A DNA stretch of 64,000 nucleotides from the NCBI GenBank assembly GCA_013398175.1, contig VZRZ01002085.1:423082-487081 (forward strand). Direction: 5' to 3'. This DNA is from Climacteris rufus (taxonomy: Eukaryota > Chordata > Aves > Passeriformes > Climacteridae). Positions 21,836 to 33,734 of this stretch are shown in pieces. Each line of letters begins with the position of its first letter. The first letter of the stretch is position 1. A model generated the notes under the pieces. The model searched no databases. It saw only the letters and a list, made by a program, of their open reading frames with translations, and was not told the DNA's origin. Made by a program: the position numbers and the translations under genes.

Positions 21836-24255
21836 CTCTCTGCACCAATGTAAATTAGGGTTGGCCTATTACATCCCCTGCTCACTCAGACTGGGCACTT
21901 CACAACTTTTCAAATGCTTATTTAAACATGTAGGAGACACTTTCTGCTGTGGAGAGGATATTGATGTGAAAAAAAAAAAATCAGCTTTGTTTCATCCTGA
22001 GTAAGCCATGCTGCTTTACAGAGAAGCTAATCCAGGTTCCTGCAGACAGGAAGCTGAGATGGTGAGTTTTGAATGCCTGCTGAAAAGTGTGTTAAATGCA
22101 TAAGTTTCATTTATAACACTTGAATTTTTGTCGGCTTCATAACCTATTTGCTAGGAAGGGTTCAAGCCCATTTCAGATACTTTTGCTGCCCATTATATAT
22201 CTACAAGTTTGTTGCACTGTCATATTCTCCAAGGGCTCTCCTTCCACTACTCTTATTTCAAATGGCAAATTTTGTGATTGCTGTGGAGTTGGCAGAAACA
22301 GAGCAATGTATGTGCAAACTCGTGCCTCTGCATCCATCCGAGATGGGCAGCTGTAGCTCTAATATAGCCCTTCCTTCCTTGCCAGCAGATTAGAAAAGGA
22401 TTATGAAAGAGAAGGAAACCAAGGGGAAGCATCATTTCATGCCTGTACTGCAGCAATACTCCAGCTGGCATCAGCCACTATTTGCTCTACGCTTTACATG
22501 TGGGATCAACAAGGAAGATGCATAGAGAGAAACCAGGAAAGCCTGGAAGTAAAAGGCAAACTGTCGGGCACTTTTAATTCTTTTATTGTTAGTGTAGTGC
22601 CAGTCTGCAAGACAACTGCAGTGCACATGGGAAGGTTGGATTAAGTATTTGGACACTGCCCAGCATTTGTGTTTCTGCTTTGCCACAGACACTCCATGTA
22701 GCCCTGGGCAAGGTATTAAGGGCCAGGCCTGAACAAATAAAGGTGTGAACACACCAAGCACAGAAACTGTGTGAGAGGGACCATCAGGTGAGTTTTGGTG
22801 TCTCCATAGACAGTACAAAACAATGTAGAGACACAGCTTGGGACTGGGCAGGGTTAAAGCTGGTGTGGACTTCTCAAAGTTGGCTACTTCAAGCTGACAT
22901 GGCATAAATAGGGATATTTCCACATCAGACTCCATTGCAAGGCACAAGACGTACAAGATGATGGAAAACAGGTTCTTACATCACAAGCTATGATCATGAG
23001 CATCTCTGCTACAGCCCAGCCTTGTGCAGGACGCAGCACTCACTTATTCCCATGGCCCAGATCTGATGCCACTCCATGTGTCCCATATATGCAGCCAGTG
23101 GCCTCACCAATAGGGTGTTCCAGCCTACCTCAGGAAATTGTGTGAGCATCCAGGCAGAAATTCAATACCCACGGAGCTGGAGGAAAAGTATTTATGACTA
23201 AACATCCTGCAAACTGTAAAATCATTGGGTTTGGGAGTTAAGGGCTTGAAGGCTAGCATAAATAGGAGAAAAGTCCCACTAATGTCCCAACTTAGGTACC
23301 CGAGTACTCTTTATTTTGGGCTGAAGTCTTCTCTAAGGAACTCAGGTCTTTGTGGAAGGAAAGCTATTCTGTCAGGTAATAGCAAGTGGTATATTTTACA
23401 CCCACTGCACTGAGCCTGTTGAAGTCATAGAACTCATCTGAGGGTTAGAGTGAAAAGGCAATTTCCCTGGATATGTCCTCCCTGGGAAAATCTTCTAGAT
23501 GTAAGATAGAGAGTGATCTTCTAGAGCAGGAGAGAAATGCAAAGCAGTGCAACTATTAAAGCTTGTTATTGAGCAGGGCACCTGCACCAGGCAAGGCATT
23601 ACACAAATGGACATGACACGAGTTAAAAGGTCATTTTTTCCCCTCCATTTGAAATATAGGATCCAGAAGGAAACATGCAAACAGCAAGGCCACCTCCTGC
23701 TACCCAATTATTCAGAAAGGTAAGAGTCCAGGCTCTGCCACAGAGAGGCACTTAGACTCTCATCAAAATGTGACTCTGGCAAAGTGAATACTCTGGGAGG
23801 TCAAATGCATTTCCACTCAGGGCAGTATCACTTCCAAGCGCCCGAATGAAGGATTAACGAAGATGACTTGACATTTACCTGGATTCATGTGCAGCTAATA
23901 GGGTTGATAAAAGTGCTCCATGAATAATGGATATTGGGTAATTCACAGATGGAGAGATTCATCTTCTTCCCATAAGCAGAAGGGAAGGGGGAGGTTGGGA
24001 CACCAGACAGAAAAGATTGGTTTTAGATCCATAATATCCTTATCAGTGGAAAGAGATGTCAAGATTTCCTGGTTTAGTATCATGGTTATTTCCATTAAGG
24101 AAATAATTTTAATTACATAAAAGGTCACAGCCCTCTGTCTTTGTTTTGGGGTTTTTTGTGGGGGGAGTGGGAGGAAGGCAAGATTTGTAGTAATCAGCAA
24201 AATGCATTCATTGCAACTGAGGTCCTAGGTGGTGGTACATGGAGGGGCTGAGCAG
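21836..24255. other. Unannotated non-coding stretch
   Basis: Includes the longest non-repeat frame I noted on the minus strand, 22471-22956 (161 codons). Its product is not recognised, it has no promoter or splice context, and such a frame is near chance expectation in 64 kb. A possible ancient relic lies at 22668. Confidence 0.5.
22668..22728. repeat. Possible ancient MIR/L3-type relic
   Basis: TTTGCCACAGACACTC followed by GCCCTGGGCAAGGTATTAA resembles the CTCTGCCACTGACT ... GACCTTGGGCAAGTCACTTAA stretch of ancient amniote retroposons, in the opposite orientation to the relics at 19473 and 46440. Short and diverged. Confidence 0.33.
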
Positions 24256-24672
24256 AGTCACAGAGTCACAGAATAGCTGAGCTCAGGGGGACCTCTGGAG
24301 ATTGTCTGCTCCAACATCCTTGACCACAGAAACACCAACTACAGCAAGTTTTCCAGGAAAGCATCCAGGAAAGCAGGGTTTGAAAATCTCTAAGGATGAA
24401 AACTCCACAACCAGTTCAATTACCCTGACAGGAAAAGGGTTTTTTTTACCCTGTATTTGAATTGTTTCTTGCGTTTCCATTTGTGACCACAGTCTCTTGT
24501 CCTGTTACTGGACACCATCTGCCTTCATCTTCTTTACTCACCCATCAGGTATTTATACACCTTGAAAAGATCCCTTACAAAGATCTCTCAAATCAAATTA
24601 CTCTCAACTCTCTCAACCTTTATTCACTGAAAGATATTCCAATCCTCAGTCACCTTTGTGACCCTGAAACCA
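24256..24672 (-). mobile_element. CR1 LINE fragment, older subfamily
   Basis: A minus-strand copy starting with GTCACAGAGTCACAGAATAG and GGGACCTCTGGAGATTGTCT, then CTCTAAGGATGAAAACTCCA, TCTCTTGTCCTGTTACTGG and CATCAGGTATTTATACACC. The CCTCTGGAG block identifies the same group as the copy at 50733. A T run (24440-24447) replaces part of the CACAGTAAAGAAGTTCTTCC region. The far end fades at about 24672. Confidence 0.86.
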
Positions 24673-25397
24673 ATGTTACTGTGATCTGTTGTGGCAGTAT
24701 TTGAACCATGGATGCAGTGATTCCTTGTGTTCCCAGGGAAAGATGAATGTTTGGGGGAACATTTTTGTGTTCCAGGTTGCAGCAGCGATCCACTCTGTCC
24801 TGCAGTTCATGGAAGGGGTGACACAGTGACTGTCACTGTGCATCTTGTGTTCTTCAAAATCCATCTTGTTAAATCTCACAACTATATGTAAGAGAGGCTT
24901 AGAGAAAAGATATCTTGCCCAGAGGCAGGATTAATGAGGTTGAATCCTACTGGTGGCCATAGCAGTGATTCAGTTTGGAAAGTGTTGCTGTGGGGTTTTG
25001 TTCATTACTGTGATGGGACCACAAATCAAGCACAACTTTCCCAAGGATGTGCCTGGATAATTTAGTAATATCCCCTTGAAGACCACAGTGGCCTTTAAAC
25101 TCACAAAGCTGGGTTGTACACAGACTAGAACAATTACATTTTTAATTAGGACAACTCAAAGCAATTTGGTGAAGCAGAGGAAGAAAGAGAAGACACTGTG
25201 TCCTTTGGTTCTCCTTTGGATTTCAGTCAGCTCAGTGGTTTTCTGGGTTTCAACAAATTCTAAATGATTGCTTTACTCTCTCCAGCAGTCTCCCAGTCTT
25301 GACCTGCAGTCATCCAGGTCCTTGCTAAACTCTCTGCCTCTGTGTTTTCCTGTGCCTGCCCCATCCTTCAATCTTTAAGCCTCCTTGAGGTCAATAA
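24673..25397. other. Unannotated non-coding stretch with a palindrome
   Basis: No gene recognised. The 19-bp palindrome at 24822-24840 is listed separately. A weak resemblance to ancient retroposon sequence at 24895-24960 (TTGCCCAGAGGC) is too slight to call. Confidence 0.5.
24822..24840. repeat. 19-bp near-continuous palindrome
   Basis: CACAGTGAC (24822-24830), one T, then GTCACTGTG (24832-24840): exact 9-bp arms with a single central base. This geometry suits binding by a protein dimer, or it may be chance. No factor is assigned. Confidence 0.8.
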
Positions 25398-25580
25398 AGC
25401 CTGGAACAGGCTCCCCAGGTCAGTAGTCACAGCACCAAGCCTGTCAGAGTTCAAGAATTGTTTGGACAATGCTTTCAAGCACATGGTGGGATTCTCGAAG
25501 TGTCCTGCACGGGGCCAGGAATTGGACCCAATGATCCTGATGTGTTCTTTCCCACACAGCGTATTTCTATGATTTTATGA
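25398..25580 (+). mobile_element. CR1 3'-end fragment
   Basis: Begins GCCTGGAACAGGCTCCCCAG, passes GTCACAGCACCAAGCCTGTC, TTTGGACAATGC and GCACGGGGCCAGGAATTGGA, and ends CGTATTTCTATGATTTTATG. A 5'-truncated copy of the GGATATTC-tail group, about 180 bp. Confidence 0.88.
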
Positions 25581-28500
25581 TTTGTAGCCCCAAAGGAACA
25601 TCTCCCTGTCCATCTGCAGATTTCCATCTGTCCCACTCACTTTCCAAAGGCATGATACATACAACAGATCTTTAGAAAGCCAGATATCCTTTGCCATAAT
25701 CGATCAGCTGACTGGGCTCTGCCCTGTTGATGCAAGCTGGCAGAAAGATGTTCCACTGGTCTTCAGAATTCTCCTTTCCCCATAACTGGGTTCATCTGTA
25801 CTCCAACCCAGTGCCCTTAGGCAAGGACATCCACATCTCCATGCCCCTCTACATGAGAGCTGAATTTTAGTCTGAAGGTGCATTCAAATCAATGGCAAAT
25901 TTCTTCCTGCTTTCAACAGAAGGAAAATTTCTTCACTTGAGTTGAATTTTGCTCAGTCAAGAGTTCACACTTGTCTTGCTAAATAGGAAAAGACATCCCC
26001 AAGCTGGTGAGAGGGATTCTGACCAAACTCCCTGAGGCTGCACAGAAGGGTGAAGCCTTCAGGGACACAAAGCCAGGACATGTGCCTCCAGCTCTGGAGT
26101 CTGCTTCTAACACAGGAATAGGACTCGGGCGTGCCTTGACTTCAGTGGCACAACGTGCACACAGCTCCCATCATCATGGTTGTCCTCTGCCACCATCATG
26201 GGACTTCCAAGACCAGTGAAACCACTGCCAGGAGTGACAGCACTGCCAAGACTGATGCTGTTAGAGCTCCGTAAAGGGAGTTTACAAAGCCTAAGTTGTG
26301 CCCACAGCCTGGTTGTGAGCAGATAACACCAGAGAAAGGGAGAAAGCCCCATGGCACAGCAAACATTGCCAATCCATGTTATGCAGAAAAACCTCTGAAT
26401 TATGTGGCTTCTAAAGCAGGATATTGAATGAGGGGTTGGGCTCCTTTATGTGGTGCTTTGTATCACTTCAGTCAGCTGAGGCTCGGGCTCTTTGTGTATT
26501 CAGAAACTGTGTGAGACTGTGTCTGTCTGTGTGTGTGACAGGCACTGGCAGCCACATCTCCTCTGGGACATATTTGTGGAATATCAGCTATTTAGTGCCA
26601 TCTTGTTCACTCAGCGGCAAAACAGAAATCACTGTGGAACAAACCCAAAAGAAGCCTTTCCATTCCTGGAGGATCTGATGCAAAAACATCTCTCTTATAT
26701 GACTGGGCCACCTATACAAGCAAGGTGAAATCACAACCTGAATGTCCTCAGGAGCCTGAACCTTCTTGCATGTGGTATCCCAGGAAAGTTTTCCATTCTG
26801 CTCTGATGCTGCATCTGAGGCAAGGACTGTTGTTTTTCTGTAAGTTGTGGTTGAACTTTAACAAGAGGTAACTTCTAGATCAAGACTGAGTTGCTTCTGA
26901 GTACATTGGACTGAATGCAAAGGGACCCGAGATTCAACTGCCAGAGTGGAGAGAGCAATTACAGTGATGTGGGAGAGAAAATAATCAGTTTGGTGGAAAC
27001 TGAAGTAGATGAGAAAACAGGAACATGTTCACTTCATGCCAAGTGAAAAATCCTCCTGGTGAATAAAGGATTTAAATATTTCTAATTCACAACACCAGTG
27101 AGAAAAATAAATCAGAAATGAAGGACCATGTTCCCTAACTGGAGAAAAGGAGATGTTTCCTTGCTGCAGTTGCCAAAGCACTCAACCTGGATACAGGAGA
27201 CAGAGATTTCACCACTGCTTTTGTTCTGGTGTGTAGAAAAGTCATCTCCACATCTTTTAATCCTTGTGTTGTTGCCAATATGAGGCATAATTGCTTCTGC
27301 TGCTACTTTCCCAATTTGCTTGTACATTCTGGGTGCAGCTATTAGGAGACAGGTATCCCATCTCCTGTGTATGTGTTCCCCACCATATGCTTGGGAATAT
27401 TGAACACAGAATGTGACCTCTCTGCCAGGAGGATTTGAGGGAGAAAATACCACAACAGAGCTCACCTGAGGCTGCAGTGTCTGAAACAAGCAACACATCA
27501 ATGTGATGTGAAGACTTCAGGTGCCAGGGAATACTGATGTGTCCATGGAGATAGAGACAAGTCTGAGCTAGGGCTCACTAAATTTCTGTTTCATTTCACT
27601 TAGGCAGGGAAGAAGAATGAGTTCAGCAATCAGGACAATTAACAATCAAACCTCATGTCAGGTGAAAGTGTAATTAGCAATGCCAGATGGAAGTGCATCG
27701 ACAGGAGGGATGGAATGCTCTCTCTCCCTTGGAATATGACACATTGGAGTCACACAAGTCCTTCTCCAGGAAAGAGGGGCTGAAATTTCCTCGAGCAGAA
27801 GATGGAATTGGATTTAGGTTTTCATCCATGGACTGACACCACAAGCCCTGGGCCATTGGTTAACATGACCTGCTGTGACTATTTTTTAACTGTTGTGCTC
27901 CTCTCTCCCCCTTTTGTTTTCTATTTATGCTGCAGCTACTTAGTGAGTTGTACAAGATCCTGCATGGTTTTGTGTGAAATAGTTTCTTGCCCTTCCATTT
28001 CTTATCTACTTCTCAAGTTTATTCCATAAAGGAAACATCCAAGTTATTGTAAAAGTAATTTTTTTTTGACGCAACCCTTCAGTAAAGTTCCCTCACTGCA
28101 GACTGCTCACTTCCATACTGAGGAGGAGGAACCCATCTAATAATCATTACAGTACAATACTTCCCTTGAAGCACTCACAGGAGGCTCTCTCTTTATCTGG
28201 GAAAGGTGTTGGAATATTCACACCTAATCACCACGACACAGAAATACAGTTCTTTAAAGGGGGAAATCAATTTCCCCTTAATATTTAAAATACTACTGGT
28301 GTACTTGGCTGGAGCTAAGTGGTTAGATAAGATCATACATTCAGTGCTGAGCATCAGGAGCATAGTCTGGAAGGGAGGTGGGCAAAGGGAGACAGTGGGG
28401 TTCAGTGATAACTGTTTGTAATTAATGAGTAATTAAAAAGAAGAATTAAATAATTAAAAAAAAAACAAAACGAGAAAAGTGTCGTATGTCTCTCTGTCTC

Positions 28501-29002
28501 TCTCCTCAGTTCAGTTTCAACACCAGTACAAAAACCCAACAGTGCTGATCCCTCAGGTTAAAGGTCTGTTTGCTATCCTTTGTGACATTAACTGGTCTTT
28601 TTCAGTTTGCAATATCCACTGGGATTTGTGACACAAACAAATCCTCTGCACTCATCTGGAATTCTGGTCTCTTTTCCCTTTGCTGTACCCCCTCTGTTAC
28701 TTTGTTTTGTGAGTCACAGTGGTGGCAGCAGTTCTATCCCCCTGAGATCACATTAGGGTCTTGCAAAGAAATCCATCTGATCAAAAATTGCATTGTCAAC
28801 CACCCTTGATTTTTTAATCAAAAGGATTTCCATCTTGTAGGAATTCACAATGTCTGCTTAAAAAACCCCAAACAAACCCCCAAACCTAAAGACTTTCATC
28901 TTGAATCTTTCATTTCACTATATGAGAAAATCTATCGAGGTGAATTTTTTTGTTTCTTCATTTGTTTAAGAAAAATACATTATGCTACTCAATGAGACCA
29001 TA
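25581..29002. other. Unannotated non-coding stretch
   Basis: About 3.4 kb with no recognised repeat or gene. The frame at 27112-27501 (minus, 129 codons) overlaps another at 27257-27496 in a different phase; neither product is recognised. Short A runs occur at about 28456 and 28859. Confidence 0.5.
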
Positions 29003-29237
29003 TGAAGGAATATAGATTTAGATTAGATGTGAGGAAGAAATTCTTCCCTGTGAGGGTGGGGAGGCCCTGGTACAGGTTGCCCAGAGAAGCTGTGGCTGCC
29101 CCTGGATCCCTGGAAGTGTCCAAGGCCAGGCTGGATAGGGCTTGGAGCAATCTGGTCTGGTGGAAGGTGCCCCTGCCCATGGCAGAGGGTGGAGCAATTT
29201 TTAAGGTCCCTTCCAAGCCAAACCATTCTGTGATTCT
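29003..29237 (+). mobile_element. CR1 LINE fragment, passerine-type
   Basis: Starts GAAGGAATATAGATTTAGAT, continues with TTCCCTGTGAGGGTGGGGAG, GCCCAGAGAAGCTGTGGCTG and AAGTGTCCAAGGCCAGGCTG, and ends CATTCTGTGATTCTAAATA. A well-preserved 235-bp 3' fragment. The terminal repeat has only about one and a half units. Confidence 0.92.
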
Positions 29238-30332
29238 AAATACAGAGGATAGCTGAACAAATCTGACACATTTCTTCCCTACAACATCCTTGTCTCCTGA
29301 GAATTTCAGTTATGTCCCATTTGTTCCTGCAGTCAGCCCACAGTGCTTCCTTTCTTCTTTCTTTCCTTCTGTTTCTTTATTTTTCTTCATCCCATCTTTC
29401 CCCTATTCCAAGGTCACTCTAAAAAAATCCAGCTCTGGGAAAACATGGAAAAATCTGGCATTCACTATTATTGTAACCCCAAACAGAAATCATATTAAAG
29501 CCTGAAGTTTAGTGAGTCTATGGATGCATGCATGGATAGATATGATTTATTGGATGTGTCAGGGGTTCATTTCATCTTTAAATAGGAAAACCATGAGGTG
29601 TGACTTGATGACTTATTAAAAAAATGTCACACTACCTAAGAAGAGTGACACCATAAAATACTTATACATATAATTCCTGAGAGGGACTTGTCAGAAGAAT
29701 ATCCCAGCATACCATTTAATGGGAAAAAATAATTATTCACACATTGTTAGTTTTGCGTTTTACAAACAATGTGTCCAGTTAATTTTGTCATATCACTTGC
29801 TTGTGTTTGCAAGCTTCAATCACTCCCTTAAAGCAGCCCAGCCTTCCCAGGGCACATGGAGTGAAAAGGCATCATTTTAATGGGCTTGTAGCTAATTAAA
29901 ATGTGTGACATTCAGAATGTGGCTGGAACGTGGCATAAAAAAGTAATTACAGAGCAATGCATCATGTCACGGACAAGTGGCTAAATGTGAGCATGTGCTG
30001 GCAAATATTATGGAGGAAAATCCAGCTCAAACCAGGCTCTTCCAAACACTGAGGACCCTGCATGTTTCATCCAAAGTGGTGGATGTGTTTTCATTACAGA
30101 TAAGTTTCAAGACCTGTTTTGCAATTCTCCAAGGTTCTGCCTTTGAGGCCCCAGTGCAGATTGACCTCTGTCCTTGCAGTGAGCTGGCTGCTGGCAGGGA
30201 CTGTGGCAAACCATGTTTGACTCCCAGGAGGAACATTGTGTGCAGGGAACAGCAAAGACTTGTGCTTTTTGTCTAATGTTGTGTATTCCAGGCTGCTTGG
30301 TCTCCTTGACTGCACCTGCTAAGGAATTGAAT
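29238..30332. other. Unannotated non-coding stretch
   Basis: No gene or repeat family recognised. A T/C-rich patch lies at 29345-29400. Overlapping frames at 29977-30358 on both strands are not supported. Confidence 0.5.
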
Positions 30333-30694
30333 ACATTCCATCTCCCAGGCTGCTCCAAGACCCATCCAACCTGGCCTTGGACACTTCCAGGGATGGGGCA
30401 GCCACAGCTTCTCTGGGCAACCTGTGCCAGGGCCTCAGCCCCCTCACAGGGAAGAGTTTCTTCCTAATATCACATCTAAAACTTCCTCTTTTACTTTAAA
30501 ACTCTTCCCCCTTGTCCTATCACTCCATGCCCTTGCCAAATGTCCCTTCCCAGATCTCTTGTACACACCCTTTAGGTACTGGAAGGTGCTGGAAGATCTC
30601 CCTGGAGTCTTTTCTCCAGGCTGAGCAATTCCAGTTGTCTCAGCCTTTCCCCACAGCAGACATGCTCCCTCCCTCTAATATTTTCATGGTCCTA
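30333..30694 (-). mobile_element. CR1 LINE fragment lacking its 3' end
   Basis: The minus-strand copy reads CTCCCAGGCTGCTCCAAGAC, GGGATGGGGCAGCCACAGC, TTTCTTCCTAATATCACATC, CTTGTCCTATCACTCCATGC and GGTACTGGAAGGTGCTGG. The last 80 bp or so of CR1, including the terminal repeats, are missing from the low-coordinate side. That is unusual, because CR1 inserts by target-primed reverse transcription from its 3' end. A plus-strand CR1 tail lies beyond the LTR at 31427 (see findings). Confidence 0.9.
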
Positions 30695-30794
30695 AGGAGA
30701 GCAGTTTCAAAATTCAGCCTGGGTTTTGGCACGCAGCTCACTAGCAAAACCAGCCTGAATCAGAAAGGCTACTGAAAACAATCTGGAAATTATA

Positions 30795-31417
30795 TGTCCT
30801 GGGTTGTATGAAAAATGTAACCTCAGGAGTGTATTCTATTACCATCTCCATCACTATTGATGAGTTGCTAATGATGGGTTGTTCATACAGCTGACTACAC
30901 CCTCCAAAATTGCAAACTGAGCTTTAGACAAGATAAGAGGCAGGCGATGCCTCTTATCTTCTAGGACTCAGCCCTGATAACATCTGCTAAGAAGAAGCAG
31001 CAACTCTGTCATCCCATTGTGATATGCTCCGCCCCAAAAAGAAAAGACTGAGCATCCTACCCAGATAAAAGGAGTAGACGAAACAGCACAAGACACCGAT
31101 CTACAGCTCTCGGATCTCCAGATCTCCACTGGATCTCCACTCATCGCCACTGGTTTCCAAAGGAGAGGAGCTCCACAACCACATCTCTTGCTCCAGCAGA
31201 ACTGCAGCCACTACGTGATTAGGACTGCTGTCACTACCCTGACCAAACAGGGTAGCAAGTTGTGTCAGGTTGTGTCGTTACGTTGTCAGTTCAGTCTGAT
31301 GTTTCTCTGTATTACTGCTTTTAATTTTCTCCTATTAAATTGTAGTTCTGACTTGAAATCTCTCAATATTTTTCTGTGGGGTTAATTCCTCCACTGGTTA
31401 GTTTCCAAACCAGTACA
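30795..31417 (+). mobile_element. Solo LTR of an avian ERV (TGTCCTGG...CCAGTACA type)
   Basis: The 623-bp element begins TGTCCTGGGTTG and ends CCAAACCAGTACA, the imperfect terminal inverted repeats of a common bird LTR group whose ends read TGTCCTGGTTT and AAACCAGGACA. Internal signals in order: a GC box (CCGCCCC, about 31029), a TATA-like GATAAAAG (31064-31071), a short run of GATCTCCA-type repeats (31113-31141), and a poly(A) variant ATTAAA (31334-31339). U3 carries a perfect hairpin (30930-30960). No clean target-site duplication is visible (TTATA before, TGATG after). It lies 9 bp before a CR1 tail. Confidence 0.78.
30930..30960. repeat. Perfect 13-bp-arm hairpin in LTR U3
   Basis: AAGATAAGAGGCA (30930-30942) and TGCCTCTTATCTT (30948-30960) are exact reverse complements around the 5-base loop GGCGA. 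It lies about 105-135 bp upstream of the LTR's TATA-like box. Each arm contains GATAA/TTATC, the GATA-factor core, in opposed orientation. Confidence 0.9.
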
Positions 31418-31426
31418 TGATGATTG

Positions 31427-31558
31427 AATGGGCCAGTTTGGATTGTGTTTGAACAGTTTGGTCTAGTGGAAGGTGTCCCTATCCACAGCAGGGGGTTGGA
31501 ATGGGAAGATCTTTAAGGTCCCTTCCAACTTCAACCATTCTATGCTTCTATCATTCTG
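31427..31558 (+). mobile_element. CR1 3'-end fragment
   Basis: Starts at GGCCAGTTTGGAT, then TTTGGTCTAGTGGAAGGTGT, CTTTAAGGTCCCTTCCAAC and ATTCTATGCTTCTATCATTC. It is about 132 bp and truncated at the same element position as several others here. Confidence 0.88.
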
Positions 31559-32683
31559 TAACTGAGGTGTTCAAATAAATGATGAAAGAAAATATTGCTG
31601 TATGGGTTCATAAAGTTAAATATTTTTTGTGTCCTAGTCTTCTTCCCTACTGCCTTTCAAACTATTTCTATTTATTACAGATAATTAATTTTTTTTCTTA
31701 GCCATGTGCATTGGCTTACACTACTGTAAAGATTAAAGGCGCTTTTTTTCCATTTAAAATCTTGTTAGAATTAACCCCAGATTCTTAACTTAGCAGTCAA
31801 AATGGACTCTATGCTGAACTCAGCAATTTTTTTAGAAACCGAATTAAGACTATCTATTTGTCTGCTTTTCAAGAGACTAATGTGAGAAAAGGAAAAAAGG
31901 GGAATAAAGAAAGAAAACAAAATGTACCAGTACTGTTAGATTGATTGCTTTTATTATAATTTCTTTGGCTTATGTAAATTTAAATGAAATTTTTCGCACC
32001 ATTAATCCATAATACCAACTATAGACCTCTTAATTCCTAATTAAAAATAGATAGATTGATGCAAGAAGGATGAGATTTTCAGAAGTACTCAATGCTGGCT
32101 GACTCTACTTTGATGAAGTCAGTGGTGAAAATTCCTCCAGAATCCATTAAGAACAGAGTAGAGCTGAGCAGTTCTGAGAACCTTTCTCAAGTGAAGTGTG
32201 GTGAGGGATCTTTTCTGATAGCATTACAAGGTGTCCAACACTGTGGTTTCCACAATGTTCAGTGTAATCTTTTTTTTTGTCTAAGAAGTGGTTTGAGCTG
32301 TTTAAAATATACATGCCAAATAGATTTTGTGGACTTTAAAGGGGTCTTTTGAGCTGCTGTGGTTGGGTTCAGAAATTCAGAGTGGCTCACAAAAAAAGTG
32401 TATTTAAAGCACACAGAAGGAATCTGGGAGACACCACAAGCAGCAGTGTTTGAAAGATGAAATGACACAAATAAATGTGTCAGGAATGGCTTTAGAAAGT
32501 CTTGATGTGTTTATTACTTGCAACTGACACAACCCCTAAAGTCAGTAGTAGTTTTCTCACCTCTGTTCTTTGGAAATACAAAGTGAAAACAAGAAAGCCC
32601 AGATGAACTGAGCACAAGAGATGAGTCCTGGTGCAGAGCTGGAAGAGAGGAACTGCACTGCAGCACCAGGAAAGACAGTTCAT
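31559..32683. other. Unannotated AT-rich stretch
   Basis: Very AT-rich around 31600-32060, with no gene or repeat family recognised. Frames here are short. Confidence 0.55.
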
Positions 32684-32900
32684 GGAATCACAGAATGATT
32701 TGGGTTGGAAAGGACCTTAAAACCCATGCAGTTCCACACCCTGCCCTGGGCAGGGACACCTCCCACTATCCCAGGTTGCTCCAAGCCCCGTCCAACCTGG
32801 CCTTGGACGCTTGCAGGGATGGGGCAGCCACAGCTTCTCCGGGCAACCTGTGCCAAGGCCTCACCACCCTCACAGGGAAAAATTTCTTCCTAACAGTTCA
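32684..32900 (-). mobile_element. CR1 LINE fragment, passerine-type
   Basis: Minus-strand 3' fragment: GGAATCACAGAATGATTTGG, GGGCAGGGACACCTCCCACT, TATCCCAGGTTGCTCCAAGC, TTCTCCGGGCAACCTGTGCC and CACAGGGAAAAATTTCTTCC. It is about 215 bp and well preserved, with its proper 3' end at the low-coordinate side. Confidence 0.92.
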
Positions 32901-33592
32901 CCAAAAACCTTAAAATCTCATAAAATTCTCTGTGATTCAAAGCATCAGGGCTGGTGGGACAAAATTTCAAGCCAAGCTGCTCTTTTTGCTGTCAAGGCCC
33001 ATTTGGTTTGTCCTTGTCATCAGGAAAGACACAGTGTGTTACAGAGGACTTGTTCTTAGGGGATGAGATGGAGAACATGACATAAAGTGAAAGAACTGAC
33101 CTGGTCGTTGTATCTCTAACAGGCCAAATACCTGTGAAAACATATGGTCCCTTTGTCACCGCGGAGGCTGGAGGAGAGGCAGTTTAATGGGGCTCTGCAC
33201 TGGAGTTTTAGAGCCTTTCATACCACAGATATAAATGATACATTTCATCTTTATGCCACCCTTCTAAATCACTAAAAAGTAAATTCAGTTAATGCTGAAA
33301 GGCAGAAGCCCTGAGCTGCTGCTTTGCTTTGCTATTTATAGTGTCAGGACCAACTCTGGCTTAATCTTCTGGGTGTCATTCAATATATTTCTGACCCAAC
33401 CAGGTAGAACGGAAGACTTGGCTGTATTTCCAAGCTCTCAGAGGTTTTAAGACAATCCCACAGCTTTTGCTGGAAGTAGTCTTCACTGTGTACTGATAAA
33501 TAATCTCAGGGAGAATGTAATTGTCCACAGGAAAATATCAGCTGCAGACCAGAAAAGAAAATCCTCCAAAAAATTAAAACAACATAAAGCAC
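32901..33592. other. Unannotated non-coding stretch
   Basis: No gene or repeat family recognised between the CR1 copy and the A-rich gap region. Confidence 0.5.
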
Positions 33593-33683
33593 AAAAAAAA
33601 AAAAAAAAAAAAAAAAAAAACANNNNNNNNNNNNNNNNNNNNNNNNNNNNNNNNNNNNNNNNNNNACAAAAAAAAAAAACCCC

Positions 33684-33732
<49 letters not shown>
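33593..33732. repeat. Poly(A) tract flanking an assembly gap
   Basis: A run of 28 A (33593-33620), then CA and a 43-base N gap (33623-33665), then an A/C mix and 48 A (33685-33732). No coding sequence ends in a poly(A) signal just upstream, so this is more likely an expanded homopolymer or assembly artefact than a retrocopy tail. Lysine- or phenylalanine-rich frames crossing it are meaningless. Confidence 0.85.

Positions 33733-33734
<2 letters not shown>

Noticed and set aside
21309..21858. Open frame of 174 codons, plus strand
   Set aside because: It lies within a reverse-strand CR1 copy and is an antisense reading of retroelement sequence.
22471..22956. Minus-strand frame of 161 codons
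   Set aside because: No recognisable domain, promoter or splice context, and near chance length for 64 kb on two strands.
24895..24960. Possible MIR/L3-like text (TTGCCCAGAGGC)
   Set aside because: Only one short block agrees, weaker than the relics at 19473 and 46440.
33593..33732. Poly(A) tail of a processed retrocopy
   Set aside because: No poly(A) signal or coding remnant precedes the A run, and the gap makes the tract unreliable.
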